The notes: generated by a model not told the origin, from the sequence alone. A stretch of 43,899 nucleotides of DNA from Saprospiraceae bacterium (GCA_028284395.1 JANQRV010000625.1:1-43899); one strand, 5' to 3'; shown: positions 34,535 to 43,733, numbered from the stretch's first letter. Numbers and translations: made by a program.

Positions 34535-34573
34535 ATCGCCACGGGAATTGTGAGTAAAATAAGTGCTTCTCTT

Positions 34574-35605
34574 TTAAACACTTTTTCTATCAATCAAGAA
34601 TGAGAACCTATCGGAGTTTCTCAATGCAATGCCAGTACCTCTTACAACTGCACGAAGGGGGTCTTCTGCAACATGTACGGGCAATTGGGTTTTGGCTGCG
34701 ATGCGTTTATCTAGGCCCCGAAGCAGTGCTCCGCCTCCGGTCAAATAAAGACCGGTTCGATAAATGTCTGATGCTAGTTCGGGAGGGGTAGATTCCAATG
34801 CTTTCAAGACAGAGTCTTCAATCTTTGAAATGGATTTATCTAATGCTTGTGCTATTTCCTGGTAAGAAATCTTAATTTGTTTTGGTATTCCAGACATCAA
34901 ATCCCGGCCGTTGACGGCAAAATCATCTGGTGGAGATTCGAGTTCACTAAGGGCAGATCCCACGTTAATCTTGATCTGTTCGGCAGTGCGTTCTCCGATC
35001 AGGATATTGTGATGCCTTTTCATGTAACTGATGATGTCGCTCGTTAGCTCATCTCCGGCTATCCGAATGGATTGATCTGTTACGATACCGGATAGTGCAA
35101 TTACTGCAATCTCTGTTGTACCTCCCCCTATGTCAATGATCATGTTTCCCACCGGTTCTTCCACATCCAGGCCAATTCCCAAGGCAGCAGCCATAGGTTC
35201 ATAAATTAGATAGGTTTCCTTTGCATCTACATGATCAGCGGAATCGAAGACTGCTCGTTTCTCCACTTCGGTAATTCCGGAAGGGATACAAATAACCATC
35301 TTTAAATGAGTGAAAAACCGACGGCGGTTGCCGATTAGGTTGATCAAGCCTTTGATCATACTTTCTGCCGCCTGAAAATCTGCAATTACTCCATCTTTTA
35401 GTGGACGGATCGTTTTAATATCTTCGTGAGTCTTTTCATGCATTTGCATGGCCTTCTTTCCGACGGCTATCGTTTCTCCGGTTCTTCGATTCATAGCAAC
35501 AATAGATGGCTCATCTACGACAATCTCTCCATCCTGAATAATCAGGGTATTAGCCGTTCCTAAATCTATTGCAAGTTCCTGCTTAAAAAAACTGAATATA
35601 CTCAT
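34574..35605 (-). CDS. mreB: Actin-like rod-shape protein MreB
   Basis: 343 residues. Actin-fold motifs: DLGTANTLI (phosphate 1), AVGKKAMQMHEKTHEDIKTI, RPLKDGVIADF, IIDIGGGTTEIAVIALSGI (phosphate 2) and LTGGGALLRGLDKRIA (adenosine). MreB forms filaments at the inner face of the membrane and directs lateral wall growth. It is first gene of the mreB-mreC-mreD-mrdA operon. The 391-base gap upstream should hold its promoter. Confidence 0.96.
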   Translation of the reverse strand: MSIFSFFKQELAIDLGTANTLIIQDGEIVVDEPSIVAMNRRTGETIAVGKKAMQMHEKTHEDIKTIRPLKDGVIADFQAAESMIKGLINLIGNRRRFFTHLKMVICIPSGITEVEKRAVFDSADHVDAKETYLIYEPMAAALGIGLDVEEPVGNMIIDIGGGTTEIAVIALSGIVTDQSIRIAGDELTSDIISYMKRHHNILIGERTAEQIKINVGSALSELESPPDDFAVNGRDLMSGIPKQIKISYQEIAQALDKSISKIEDSVLKALESTPPELASDIYRTGLYLTGGGALLRGLDKRIAAKTQLPVHVAEDPLRAVVRGTGIALRNSDRFSFLIDRKSV

Positions 35606-35996
35606 TAAAGTGGGTTGTCTCAGTTGTTAATTTGTTACTCGATTTTTAGAAGAATGTTACTTTAAAAAATGAAAATAGCAATTTTCTCAAATATTTATAT
35701 CATCTATACCATTGCCACCTTCTACCGGAATTAAAGACAACTATATCTTTCTTCATTACAGCGTTGTCTGCAAACATCAAAACCTAGTCAATAGAATGCT
35801 GACTTTCAATATTCTACTTTGTACTCGAAGCGCTAAGGCACTATTTGGCCCAGGATGTCCCCCAAAGTCTGACAAGTTGGTTGTTCCTGGCAAGTGCACC
35901 TGATCGAAAGAAGCCACAATTTTGTTTACACTGTACTCAAGTCCCTGTCCTACAAAAGAAAACAAAAAACTTGAAAAAGCATGAAATTGCCAGATC
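35606..35996. other. 391-base intergenic region upstream of mreB
   Basis: The gap lies between the M16 gene stop and the mreB start, both on the minus strand, so it must contain the end of one transcript and the promoter of the next. It contains a TAGAAT/ATTCTA hairpin and a CCAGGA/TCCTGG pairing around 35850-35893, which might form a longer structured leader. I see no rnpB, tmRNA or SRP motif. Short open frames on both strands look accidental. Confidence 0.4.
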
Positions 35997-37265
35997 TTAT
36001 TCCACAATTACTTTCCACATTGTTGCCCAATCCAAGTGCTTTTGGGCAAGTTCTCTGATCTCTTCTGCCGAGACTTCCTTGATTCCCCTGATCAGATTCT
36101 CGAAAAAAGAAAAAGGTAAATCATCGATGACCATCGATTTTACAATTTCGGAGGTATTAAATGGTCCATCGACCATGGTAAGCAAGTTGCCTAGCAAATA
36201 ACTTTTTACTGTTGCGAGTTCTTCTTTCGTTACCAGTTCGGTTTGAAGTAGATTAATCTCTTTTCTTATCTCCGTTAACGTATTCTCTGCGAATTCATTG
36301 CCTACTTCGGTTGCAATATAGAGGCAGCCGTCATGTGCCATAGCGTCAATGGTGGCATAGATATTATAGGTATATCCTTTCTCCTCTCGAATATTAGTCA
36401 TCAAACGAGAGCCAAAATATCCGCCCAAAATATTGACTAAAACATAGCAACCGATAAAATCCGGGTGATGACGATTAAATAATCTTTTTCCGATTCGGAT
36501 GGCTGTCTGGACATTCTTGGTATTACTGATCTTCAAACTGGATGGTGCAAGAGTTGCACTAGCCAGGAGAGGATGTTCTAATTGTTCACCAGGTTGAAGA
36601 TTGCCCAAAAAATCATTCAAGTCTGTAATTAAACCTTCTGTTCTTCCACTGATAATTATGCGCGTATTTTGAGCAGTATAGGTTCGTTCGTGATGTTGTA
36701 TTAGATCTTCTCGGGTCAATGCTCCATACAAGGCGGGATTACTATTATAGCCATATGGATGATCAGAGCCGAAGATCTTCTCAGTGATGGTTCGATAGGC
36801 TACGACATCGTTTTTTGCCAGCTCGACCTCCAGTTTTTTGATGTTCCTGGAAATATAGGATTTGATTTCATTTTCCGGGAAGATCGGCCTCTTAATAATC
36901 TCCTCCAGGCTGGGCAAGACCTTGCGAAAGTGTTTGCGCAAACAAAATAGTGCTACATTCGAGGTATCGAGGTTAAAGGGCAGGTTGATGATACAACCAT
37001 AGAAGTCTAGAGCTTCAGCAATTTCGGCTGCTGTTAGGTTAATTCCGCCTTCCTTTAATTGGGAATTAGTCGCTTTCCCTACCAATTTCTTTTTTTCTTG
37101 GATTCTGCCGCCATCGAATATCAGCTCCAGTTTGATCGCATCCTGTGTTCCGGAATCTACCTCATATACCGGAATGCCATTGTCTAAGTAATGAGTATGG
37201 ACAGTTGGAAACGGGATGTTGTCCAAGGCTTGAATAGGAGGAGGAACGCTACGATCGATCATCAT
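35997..37265 (-). CDS. M16 (insulinase-type) peptidase homologue lacking the zinc site
   Basis: 422 residues. The two-domain M16 layout is clear: N-terminal half with the loop at about 63-85 and a C-terminal half with R-E-E-K-G-Y-T-Y-N-I-Y (about 298-308), the conserved Arg/Tyr segment. The active-site HxxEH is absent: where HFLEH should stand, the chain reads TNSQLKEG. It is therefore the non-catalytic partner type, like the beta subunit of mitochondrial processing peptidase, and usually pairs with an HxxEH subunit. None is adjacent here. No signal peptide is evident, so cytoplasmic. It starts ATG-ATG at 37265/37262. Confidence 0.85.
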   Translation of the reverse strand: MMIDRSVPPPIQALDNIPFPTVHTHYLDNGIPVYEVDSGTQDAIKLELIFDGGRIQEKKKLVGKATNSQLKEGGINLTAAEIAEALDFYGCIINLPFNLDTSNVALFCLRKHFRKVLPSLEEIIKRPIFPENEIKSYISRNIKKLEVELAKNDVVAYRTITEKIFGSDHPYGYNSNPALYGALTREDLIQHHERTYTAQNTRIIISGRTEGLITDLNDFLGNLQPGEQLEHPLLASATLAPSSLKISNTKNVQTAIRIGKRLFNRHHPDFIGCYVLVNILGGYFGSRLMTNIREEKGYTYNIYATIDAMAHDGCLYIATEVGNEFAENTLTEIRKEINLLQTELVTKEELATVKSYLLGNLLTMVDGPFNTSEIVKSMVIDDLPFSFFENLIRGIKEVSAEEIRELAQKHLDWATMWKVIVE

Positions 37266-37287
37266 TTTTATGACTTTTTAGAAGCCG

Positions 37288-37318
37288 CGAATTTAGAGAC
37301 CTTTCCGTTGAAATTCAA
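37288..37318 (-). promoter_or_regulatory. Candidate promoter of the M16 gene
   Basis: On the minus strand TTG (37318-37316) is followed after 20 bases by TAAATTCG (37295-37288), a one-mismatch -7 box with a normal spacing. The predicted start is close to 37281, about 16 bases before the ATG. Confidence 0.45.
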
Positions 37319-37390
37319 TAAATCGGGACAATATATCTTGATAGGTATCTATTTTTAATCCTGCTATTAATATATTTAGCGAAAAACAAA

Positions 37391-40300
37391 ATGAGCGGGG
37401 ATCTTTGGCAAATCTGGGTGGATACCGGAGGGACATTTACAGGCTGTATTGCTCTTTCGCCACTCGGTGAGAAAAGAAGGGTAAAAGTGTTGAGCTCCGG
37501 ATGCCTTCGGGGAAGGATTCTTGGAAAAGTAAGCACCGGTGCTTACCACATACAGCAAAACTGGGGAGCTGAGCAGGATATTTTCCAGGGTTACCGATTA
37601 GGTCCAGTCAATGATCAAAGCCGCTCTGCTGTCATCCAATCTGTGGATGTGAAAAATAGTGTGCTCCAACTGGTGGAGGACATTCAATTGACGTCCGGAC
37701 TGGATTTTGAAATTTTTAGTGGTGAAGAAGCACCGTTGCTCGCCACCAGATTGGCCACTTTGACCCCACTTCATCAACCTTTACCAAATTTAGAGATACG
37801 GATCAGTTCCACGAAAGAAAGCAATGCACTATTGGGGCGTAAGGGCGCCAAAGTTACCCTTTTGACCACGCAAGGTTTCGGGGACTTGATTAGAATTGGT
37901 ACTCAACAGCGACCTAGTCTTTTTCAGCTAGCTGTTCCGGAACCGTTATTCTTATTTGACCAGATTATTGAAATCCCGGAGCGCGTTTCCTCTTCCGGGG
38001 TGGTCCTTCGGAGTTTGCATGAAGAAAAGATTGGGCGCCAATTGGACGACGTGGAGCATGAGGTTGTCGCAATTGCCTTACTAAATGCTTATCGAAACCC
38101 AATCCATGAAGTGATGCTAGGAGAAGAGTTACGTCGGCGGGGCAAAAAGTTCATTTCGCTTTCTCATGCAATTACACCTACAATTAAGCTGCTGCCAAGA
38201 ATGCAGACAACGCTCGTGAATGCCTATTTATCCCCTCTTATTTTTAAATATCTCGGCAATATCCAATCCAAGATTGGCGAATTCCAGACACCTACAAATG
38301 AGCATCAACTATTGGTAATGACCAGTACAGGAGGATTAATGAATCATCAAGCTTTTCGCCCCAAGGATGGTTTGTTGAGTGGGCCGGCAGGTGGAGTAAT
38401 AGGAGCGGTGGCCGTAGCAAGAAGTCTTGGATTTGATAAAATAATTACCCTTGATATGGGGGGGGCGAGTACGCAATCTACTTGCTATAACAAACGCTTG
38501 GGGTACCGTTTTGTCACCGAGATAAATGAGGTTGAAATAGCCAGTCCTTCACTTGATATCGAAACAATTGCTGCTGGTGGCGGTTCCCGGTGCTATTTTG
38601 ATGGTTTTAAATTATGCGTGGGGCCAGAAAGTACGGATGCCTACCCTGGCCCGGCCTGTTATGGGGCCGGGGGCCCTTTGACCATCACTGATGTGAATTT
38701 GCTACTTGGGAAAATGGACCCTTCGGCTATGCTGATTCCAATGGATGTCAAGGCGTCAAGAGTCGCATTAAAAACGTTGCAAGCGGATATTCTTGACCGG
38801 TCGGGGGAAGCTATTTCCAGTCATGAAATATTAAAAGGGTTAGAAAAAGTAGCGAACCAAAAAATGGCAGAATCCCTTCGAAAGATCTCCGCTATAAAAG
38901 GGGGCGATCCGAAAGAATTTGGCCTCTTGGCTTTTGGGGGTGCCGGCGGATTACACGCTTGTCAGATTGCTTCCCTTTTAGGGGTGACAGATGTAATTTT
39001 GCCTTACGATGCTGGTTTTATAGGTGCTTGGGGCTTAGGGCAAGCTCGATTTGAGAAAATCATTGAGCGACAGGTTAATGAGCGTTGGGAGTTTTTTACG
39101 GGACAGATGAAGGACTTGGTGGAGCAACTCAAAATAGAGGCCATCCAACTCCTGGAAAATGAAATGCTGCAGGTAGTAAAAACGGAAATTAGTGCCATTA
39201 TGCTATACCTGCGTTTTGAAGGACAGGCAGACTGCTTAGAAGTGCCGTATGATGAAAACCTTTCAAACGTGGCGAATGATTTTGAAGTTCTTTACAAGAA
39301 TTTATTCGGGTATTTCCCCGAAGGCCATGTTTTGGAATTAGAGCGTATCGTCGTAATTGCCGCTTCGATTGAGTCAGTGTCGGCTCGAGTTAGGGGATCT
39401 GTAGAGGAGTATCCGGCTGAACCCGATCAATTTCTTACTAGTGTTTTTTTGAAAGAGCAGAAATTTCCAGTATATCAGTGGGCAAATCTGGAAGAAGGGG
39501 CATTTGCAGAAGGACCGGCCATACTAGTCAATGAAGGTTCGACGGCATTTGTCGAAGAAGGTTGGCGGATGGAGGTACTGGCTAATCAAAACATTGTTTG
39601 TCGATTAATGGATCCCGACAAATTCCCAGCGGAAGAAGAAAAGGAAGTCCTAGGGTTGGAACTGTTTAAGAACCGCTTTGCGGCCATCGCTGCTGAAATG
39701 AGCACACAACTGCAGCGCACTGCCTTTTCCGTCAATATAAAAGACCAACTAGACTTTTCGTGTGCTATTCTAGATCACAATGCTGAGCTGTTGGTAAATG
39801 CTCCCCACATACCTGTTCATTTGGGGAATCTGGGAATCTGTGCAAAACTGGTCAAAGAAAAAATTGAATTGAAGGAGGGAGATGTAGTAATAACAAATCA
39901 TCCAAAATACGGTGGTTCGCACTTACCGGATATTACCTTGATCAGTGCCGTCTTTACTGACGAAGGTTCGCTAATAGGGTATGTAGTCAATCGGGCACAT
40001 CATGCAGAATTGGGGGGGAGCCGGCCGGGATCTATGCCTGCCGATGCGACGACTTTAATCGAAGAAGGCGTGGTCATTGCTCCCATGTATCTCGTCAAAA
40101 GCGGCGTGGTGGACTGGGATAACTTGAAAGCCATCTTATCCAATGCAAAGTTCCCAACTCGTGCGCTTACCGAAAACCTGGCCGATGTCAAAGCTGCCTT
40201 GGCCGCTTTGAGGGTAGGGGAAAGGCGATTGAAAAAGATGGCAGGAAAGTGCGGTTTGGGAAAATTGCAGTATTTCATGAATAAGTTAAAACAGTTGAGC

Positions 40301-41182
40301 CGGCAAGCACTTGCACTTGAGATCGAACCTCTAGAAGGTCGGACTTTTAAGGCTCAGGAGCAGATGGATGATGAACACCTCATTGCTGTGAAAATTGAAA
40401 TTAAGGGTGGCCGGATTCGCTTTAATTTTGAGGGTACCTCGAAGCAGCATCCTCATAACCTAAATGCAAATTTATCAATTGTATACAGTGCTATCACTTA
40501 CGTTCTACGTCTTCTTTGTCAAAAAAATATTCCATTGAATGAAGGATTGATGGATTTGGTGGACATCAATCTGCCCGAAGCAAGTTTCTTAAATCCCATT
40601 TTTTTTGACGACCCGATCATATGCCCCGCAGTATTCGGTGGAAATACCGAAGTTAGTCAGCGGCTGGTGGACACCCTTTTAAAGGCTTTGCGGTTGGCAG
40701 CTTGTAGTCAAGGGACCATGAACAATTTTGTTTTTGGGAATACTAAATTCGGTTATTACGAAACCATTGGCGGTGGAATCGGCGCGGTAAAAGGACAACC
40801 TGGAAGATCTGGTACTCATCAACATATGACCAATACCAAGATTACAGATCCCGAGGAGTTGGAATGGAAGTACCCGGTTCGTTTGCACCGGTTTGAGATT
40901 CGGAAAGGATCTGGCGGCGTTGGGAAGTGGAAAGGAGGAGATGGTATTGTCCGTGAATTGGAGTTTCTCGACGATGTGGAAATGACCATTCTTAGCCAAC
41001 ATCGAAAGGTAGCACCTTACGGTATGAACGGCGGTTCTGATGGAAAAACGGGACAACAATACATTGTTCGGACCGACGGTTGGCGTGAATATATTGATGG
41101 AGTAGATAATAAGACAATGAGAACGGGCGATCGTGTTGTCATCAAGACTCCTGGCGGCGGGGGTTGGGGACGGAGCGATTGA
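37391..41182 (+). CDS. Fused 5-oxoprolinase/hydantoinase (HyuA-HyuB) enzyme with altered ATP-site motifs
   Basis: 1263 residues, the length of fused eukaryotic-type 5-oxoprolinase. HyuA part (about 1-680): VDTGGTFTGCIAL at the N-terminus, MTSTGGLMNHQAFRPKDGLL, SGPAGGVIGAVAVA, LDMGGASTQST (about 356-366) and AYPGPACYGAGGPLTITDVN. HyuB part (about 757-1258): FKNRFAAIAAEMS, QRTAFSVNIKDQLDFSCA, NHPKYGGSHLPDITLISAV, GTHQHMTNTKITDPEELE and a closing GDRVVIKTPGGGGWG. The family opens 5-oxoproline to glutamate or hydrolyses hydantoins using ATP. Two usual Asp residues differ: GGTFTD is GGTFTG, and GGTSTD is GGASTQ. Chain length and both domains are otherwise complete. It stands alone, diverging from the M16 gene. 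Substrate is unproven. Confidence 0.88.
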   Translation: MSGDLWQIWVDTGGTFTGCIALSPLGEKRRVKVLSSGCLRGRILGKVSTGAYHIQQNWGAEQDIFQGYRLGPVNDQSRSAVIQSVDVKNSVLQLVEDIQLTSGLDFEIFSGEEAPLLATRLATLTPLHQPLPNLEIRISSTKESNALLGRKGAKVTLLTTQGFGDLIRIGTQQRPSLFQLAVPEPLFLFDQIIEIPERVSSSGVVLRSLHEEKIGRQLDDVEHEVVAIALLNAYRNPIHEVMLGEELRRRGKKFISLSHAITPTIKLLPRMQTTLVNAYLSPLIFKYLGNIQSKIGEFQTPTNEHQLLVMTSTGGLMNHQAFRPKDGLLSGPAGGVIGAVAVARSLGFDKIITLDMGGASTQSTCYNKRLGYRFVTEINEVEIASPSLDIETIAAGGGSRCYFDGFKLCVGPESTDAYPGPACYGAGGPLTITDVNLLLGKMDPSAMLIPMDVKASRVALKTLQADILDRSGEAISSHEILKGLEKVANQKMAESLRKISAIKGGDPKEFGLLAFGGAGGLHACQIASLLGVTDVILPYDAGFIGAWGLGQARFEKIIERQVNERWEFFTGQMKDLVEQLKIEAIQLLENEMLQVVKTEISAIMLYLRFEGQADCLEVPYDENLSNVANDFEVLYKNLFGYFPEGHVLELERIVVIAASIESVSARVRGSVEEYPAEPDQFLTSVFLKEQKFPVYQWANLEEGAFAEGPAILVNEGSTAFVEEGWRMEVLANQNIVCRLMDPDKFPAEEEKEVLGLELFKNRFAAIAAEMSTQLQRTAFSVNIKDQLDFSCAILDHNAELLVNAPHIPVHLGNLGICAKLVKEKIELKEGDVVITNHPKYGGSHLPDITLISAVFTDEGSLIGYVVNRAHHAELGGSRPGSMPADATTLIEEGVVIAPMYLVKSGVVDWDNLKAILSNAKFPTRALTENLADVKAALAALRVGERRLKKMAGKCGLGKLQYFMNKLKQLSRQALALEIEPLEGRTFKAQEQMDDEHLIAVKIEIKGGRIRFNFEGTSKQHPHNLNANLSIVYSAITYVLRLLCQKNIPLNEGLMDLVDINLPEASFLNPIFFDDPIICPAVFGGNTEVSQRLVDTLLKALRLAACSQGTMNNFVFGNTKFGYYETIGGGIGAVKGQPGRSGTHQHMTNTKITDPEELEWKYPVRLHRFEIRKGSGGVGKWKGGDGIVRELEFLDDVEMTILSQHRKVAPYGMNGGSDGKTGQQYIVRTDGWREYIDGVDNKTMRTGDRVVIKTPGGGGWGRSD

Positions 41183-41196
41183 AGGTCGAGCAATGA

Positions 41197-41243
41197 CGAG
41201 TCGGGAATTACCTTTGGTAAAGCCGCTGGTAACTCCTGACTCG
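41197..41243. terminator. Bidirectional hairpin terminator between convergent genes
   Basis: The arms 41197-41212 and 41228-41243 pair over 16 positions with one mismatch and one G-U, around a 15-base loop. A run of six T follows on the plus strand (near 41262). It sits between the oxoprolinase stop (plus) and the stop of the degenerate glucosaminidase paralogue (minus). Confidence 0.7.
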
Positions 41244-41285
41244 AAATGACACGAGAAAAGATTTTTTAAATAGCGCTTGTTTCTC

Positions 41286-42338
41286 CTAGGAATCTCTCTG
41301 TTTCTTCTTTTTCGCAGAAACTCGCCTTTTTAAGTTAAGGGCCTTCTTTTTACTCACGGCCGAAACGACTTGGGCAGTTTTCCTTTCTGCTTTGGTCTTG
41401 TCTTCTTCAGGCATATCATCAATGTACTCTTCCCAATTGCTATAGCCGGCCTTTTGTGCTTTTTTATTTCTTACGCCATCATCAACTTTGGCAGTCATTT
41501 TCAGGGCTTCACCTACTACTTCTCTTTCGTAAAGCTTTTTGTTTGAAACTTTGTTGGCCGTACCAATCCTTCCTTCATAAGATGCCATTTTTGCAACACC
41601 ATTACCAAGCGCCTTGATGTATCCATGCGCATTGATGATTTTACTCATTGTCCACGCGCGTTCGTGTTTTGCGATGGCTCCCTCTGCAGACAACCTGGTA
41701 ATTTCACCGGCATTGACTACAGCGTATGCTTTGAGTGATTCGAAAGCATTCTTAAACCTTGCTCGGGTACTGCCGTTCGGTGCTTTCATCGCCGTAAAAT
41801 TGTTGTCAAATGGATCACTCATTGGATTATGGACGAAATCATAAGAATAGGCAATGATACGTGCCAGAAAAACTTCCGGATACAAGCCATGCTCCTCAGA
41901 AAGCTCAGATACAAGGCTGCCAAAACGCTCATAGGCAGATTTGGCAAAAGCGTTATCCCGATGTACCCCTTTCCAGTTTCTCAAGGCTTTCGCACTGGTT
42001 TTTCTGACGGTTGTCGCCTTAGCACGACCGGCTACCGGAATTGCCTCCCCTGCTGTGTTTCCAGCATATCGAGCAGACTTTTTAACAACATTCTTGGGAG
42101 GGGCCATATAGGTAGGGCCGGAAAAATCCTCGCTACTTACGGTACGATATTTGTCACTGCCATCTAATCCATTGTTATTGATTTTAGCTGGCAAGCTCTG
42201 GAGTGCAATTTGATCTTTATCGGAGTATTTGGGTAGCGGATTGTTTTGGCGATAACCAAGGTACCAAACAAAGAACAAAAGGCTTACAATGGTAAATCCA
42301 GCTAATTGAAGTGCAAATTTAAAAGCTCTATTTCTCAT
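41286..42338 (-). CDS. Membrane-anchored, apparently inactive glucosaminidase-like protein
   Basis: 350 residues from ATG at 42338 (a GTG at 42365 would add nine residues of unlikely character). One transmembrane anchor lies at about 8-27, then a Lys/Thr-rich linker. The region from about 158 (LYPEVFLARIIAYSYDFVHN, then NNFTAMK) can be laid against the GH73 domain of the next gene (IPASISLAQGLLESNAG, NNHFGIK), and AW-then-GY near 235-245 also matches. The catalytic Glu of LLES is replaced by Tyr/Ser in IIAYSY. The C-terminus is basic (SAKKKKQRDS). I infer a degenerate paralogue that may bind peptidoglycan without cutting. A terminator-like hairpin separates the two genes. The homology is by eye. 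Confidence 0.6.
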   Translation of the reverse strand: MRNRAFKFALQLAGFTIVSLLFFVWYLGYRQNNPLPKYSDKDQIALQSLPAKINNNGLDGSDKYRTVSSEDFSGPTYMAPPKNVVKKSARYAGNTAGEAIPVAGRAKATTVRKTSAKALRNWKGVHRDNAFAKSAYERFGSLVSELSEEHGLYPEVFLARIIAYSYDFVHNPMSDPFDNNFTAMKAPNGSTRARFKNAFESLKAYAVVNAGEITRLSAEGAIAKHERAWTMSKIINAHGYIKALGNGVAKMASYEGRIGTANKVSNKKLYEREVVGEALKMTAKVDDGVRNKKAQKAGYSNWEEYIDDMPEEDKTKAERKTAQVVSAVSKKKALNLKRRVSAKKKKQRDS

Positions 42339-42474
42339 GATTTCGGCTTTTGGTCGACAACTCACTTAGAGAAGTTCCCGACGTGTGAAACAATTTTTAA
42401 GAATTATTTTTAAAAAGATTAATACGTGACACAGCAATGGTAGGTCATCTCGATTCTGATGCCTCAAAATCCAG

Positions 42475-42494
42475 CAGTGGATCGCTATCCACTG
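42475..42494 (-). terminator. Hairpin after the glucosaminidase gene
   Basis: CAGTGGAT/ATCCACTG form an 8-bp perfect stem with a 4-base loop, about 80 bases beyond the glucosaminidase stop codon. The following minus-strand sequence is only moderately T-rich. Confidence 0.5.
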
Positions 42495-42575
42495 ACCAAA
42501 GCTTCTTTAACTCAAAGTATGTTAACTATGTCGAGAAATAACGTGTAGCACTTGAACTCCCAAAATAAAAAAAAG

Positions 42576-43562
42576 TTAGTCAAGTGCATAATCAGATTCT
42601 TCGGTATAACCGTCAAATATGATGGTGTAATCTACCCGCCACAATTCGTAGGTTTCAATGATATAGGCCAATTTCTGAGCATATTTGCGATTAGTGGCAT
42701 ATCCACCCGTCTTCAAGCCGATTGACCAAGCAGCATAGTAAGGAACCTCTTCAACACCAAACCACTTTTTGGCTACCTTGTAGCTTTCACCGGTAAAATA
42801 CTTTTCCAACATCCAGTTGTACCTTTTGTTTTCGGCCAAAAGGATGGTATGACGACGATAACTGAGTTCAGGAGATCGATACATCTCGAAACGGTCCCAC
42901 TTGTAATCATCTTTTCTATTGACACAATCAAATGAAAGACTGTGATGAATAAAGTCATTGTCATTGTTCTTCCGAAAATTCTTCTTTGGCATGCATTTGA
43001 TGCCAAAATGGTTGTTGGCATTCCGTGCCAGGTAACTTCGGCCCGCATTGCTTTCTAACAAACCTTGAGCTAGAGAGATGCTGGCAGGAATTCTGCTGTA
43101 GGCCATTTCCCGGCACGCCAGGTTATTGTATTCTTCGATGTAATCTAGGTATGCATTGACTTGTCCCATCATTTTGGGACTGAATACTTGTACAAGCTTC
43201 GCATAGATAGAGTCCCGGCGCCAGGCAAAGGGGGCAGAAGTACTTGTCGAGTCAGGAGAAATTATTCGACGATTTCCGTCTTCATCAATGATGGAACTGG
43301 TATGCTCCACTTGATAAAAGTTAGCAGATCGGTTCCGGAACAGCTCTCCCGCTATTTCAAAGCCGCTTTCAAAATCTCGGGATAGATTCGTAATAACTGG
43401 CATGTTCGAGATCTCATTCCATAGTCGATTGATCTCCTGACCATAGGTGATAAGTATGACACCTGGAATGAAAAAAACCAAGCCGATCAATATCCCTTTA
43501 CCAAGTGATATGAAAGGGAGTATATTTCTATCTCTATACTTCCTGGGATTCATAACGATCAT
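42576..43562 (-). CDS. Membrane-anchored GH73-type N-acetylglucosaminidase
   Basis: 328 residues (ATG at 43562; a second ATG three codons later is possible). One transmembrane segment at about 20-42, a periplasmic linker, then the GH73/LytG-FlgJ domain at about 145-315. Key parts: IPASISLAQGLLESNAGRSY with the catalytic Glu (about 168), RNANNHFGIKC, the RFEMYRSPELSYRRHTILL segment and YYAAWSIGLKTGGYATNRKY near the C-terminus. The enzyme would cut the glycan strands of peptidoglycan. It is upstream of its own degenerate paralogue on the same strand. A GCCTGA/TCAGGC hairpin (43592-43606) lies in its 5' leader. Confidence 0.88.
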   Translation of the reverse strand: MIVMNPRKYRDRNILPFISLGKGILIGLVFFIPGVILITYGQEINRLWNEISNMPVITNLSRDFESGFEIAGELFRNRSANFYQVEHTSSIIDEDGNRRIISPDSTSTSAPFAWRRDSIYAKLVQVFSPKMMGQVNAYLDYIEEYNNLACREMAYSRIPASISLAQGLLESNAGRSYLARNANNHFGIKCMPKKNFRKNNDNDFIHHSLSFDCVNRKDDYKWDRFEMYRSPELSYRRHTILLAENKRYNWMLEKYFTGESYKVAKKWFGVEEVPYYAAWSIGLKTGGYATNRKYAQKLAYIIETYELWRVDYTIIFDGYTEESDYALD

Positions 43563-43733
43563 TAATTAAAGAAAGTCCGAAGTTGAGCGATGCCTGACAT
43601 TCAGGCGCGTATGATGTGTGACCGCCTAGATAAAGTGAAAGTAGATAACTTTGATTTTCTGTGTAGCTGCTGAATTACGTCGAATTATGAGAATGGAATA
43701 ATATACGATTAATCCATTTTTGGTCGTCTCAAT
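43563..43733. promoter_or_regulatory. Leader and promoter region of the glucosaminidase gene
   Basis: About 170 bases upstream of the ATG. A 6-bp hairpin with a 3-base loop at 43592-43606 lies 30-45 bases before the start codon and may influence translation. No perfect -7 box was found; TACTTTCA (minus strand, near 43645) is the nearest approach. Confidence 0.35.

Noticed and set aside
35606..35996. RNase P, tmRNA or SRP RNA in the gap before mreB
   Set aside because: None of the conserved cores (for example GGAAAGTCC or GGAAGCA) is present on either strand.
35845..36201. A 118-codon plus-strand frame overlapping the M16 gene end and its downstream gap
   Set aside because: Most of it is antisense to the M16 gene and the remainder shows no protein-like pattern.
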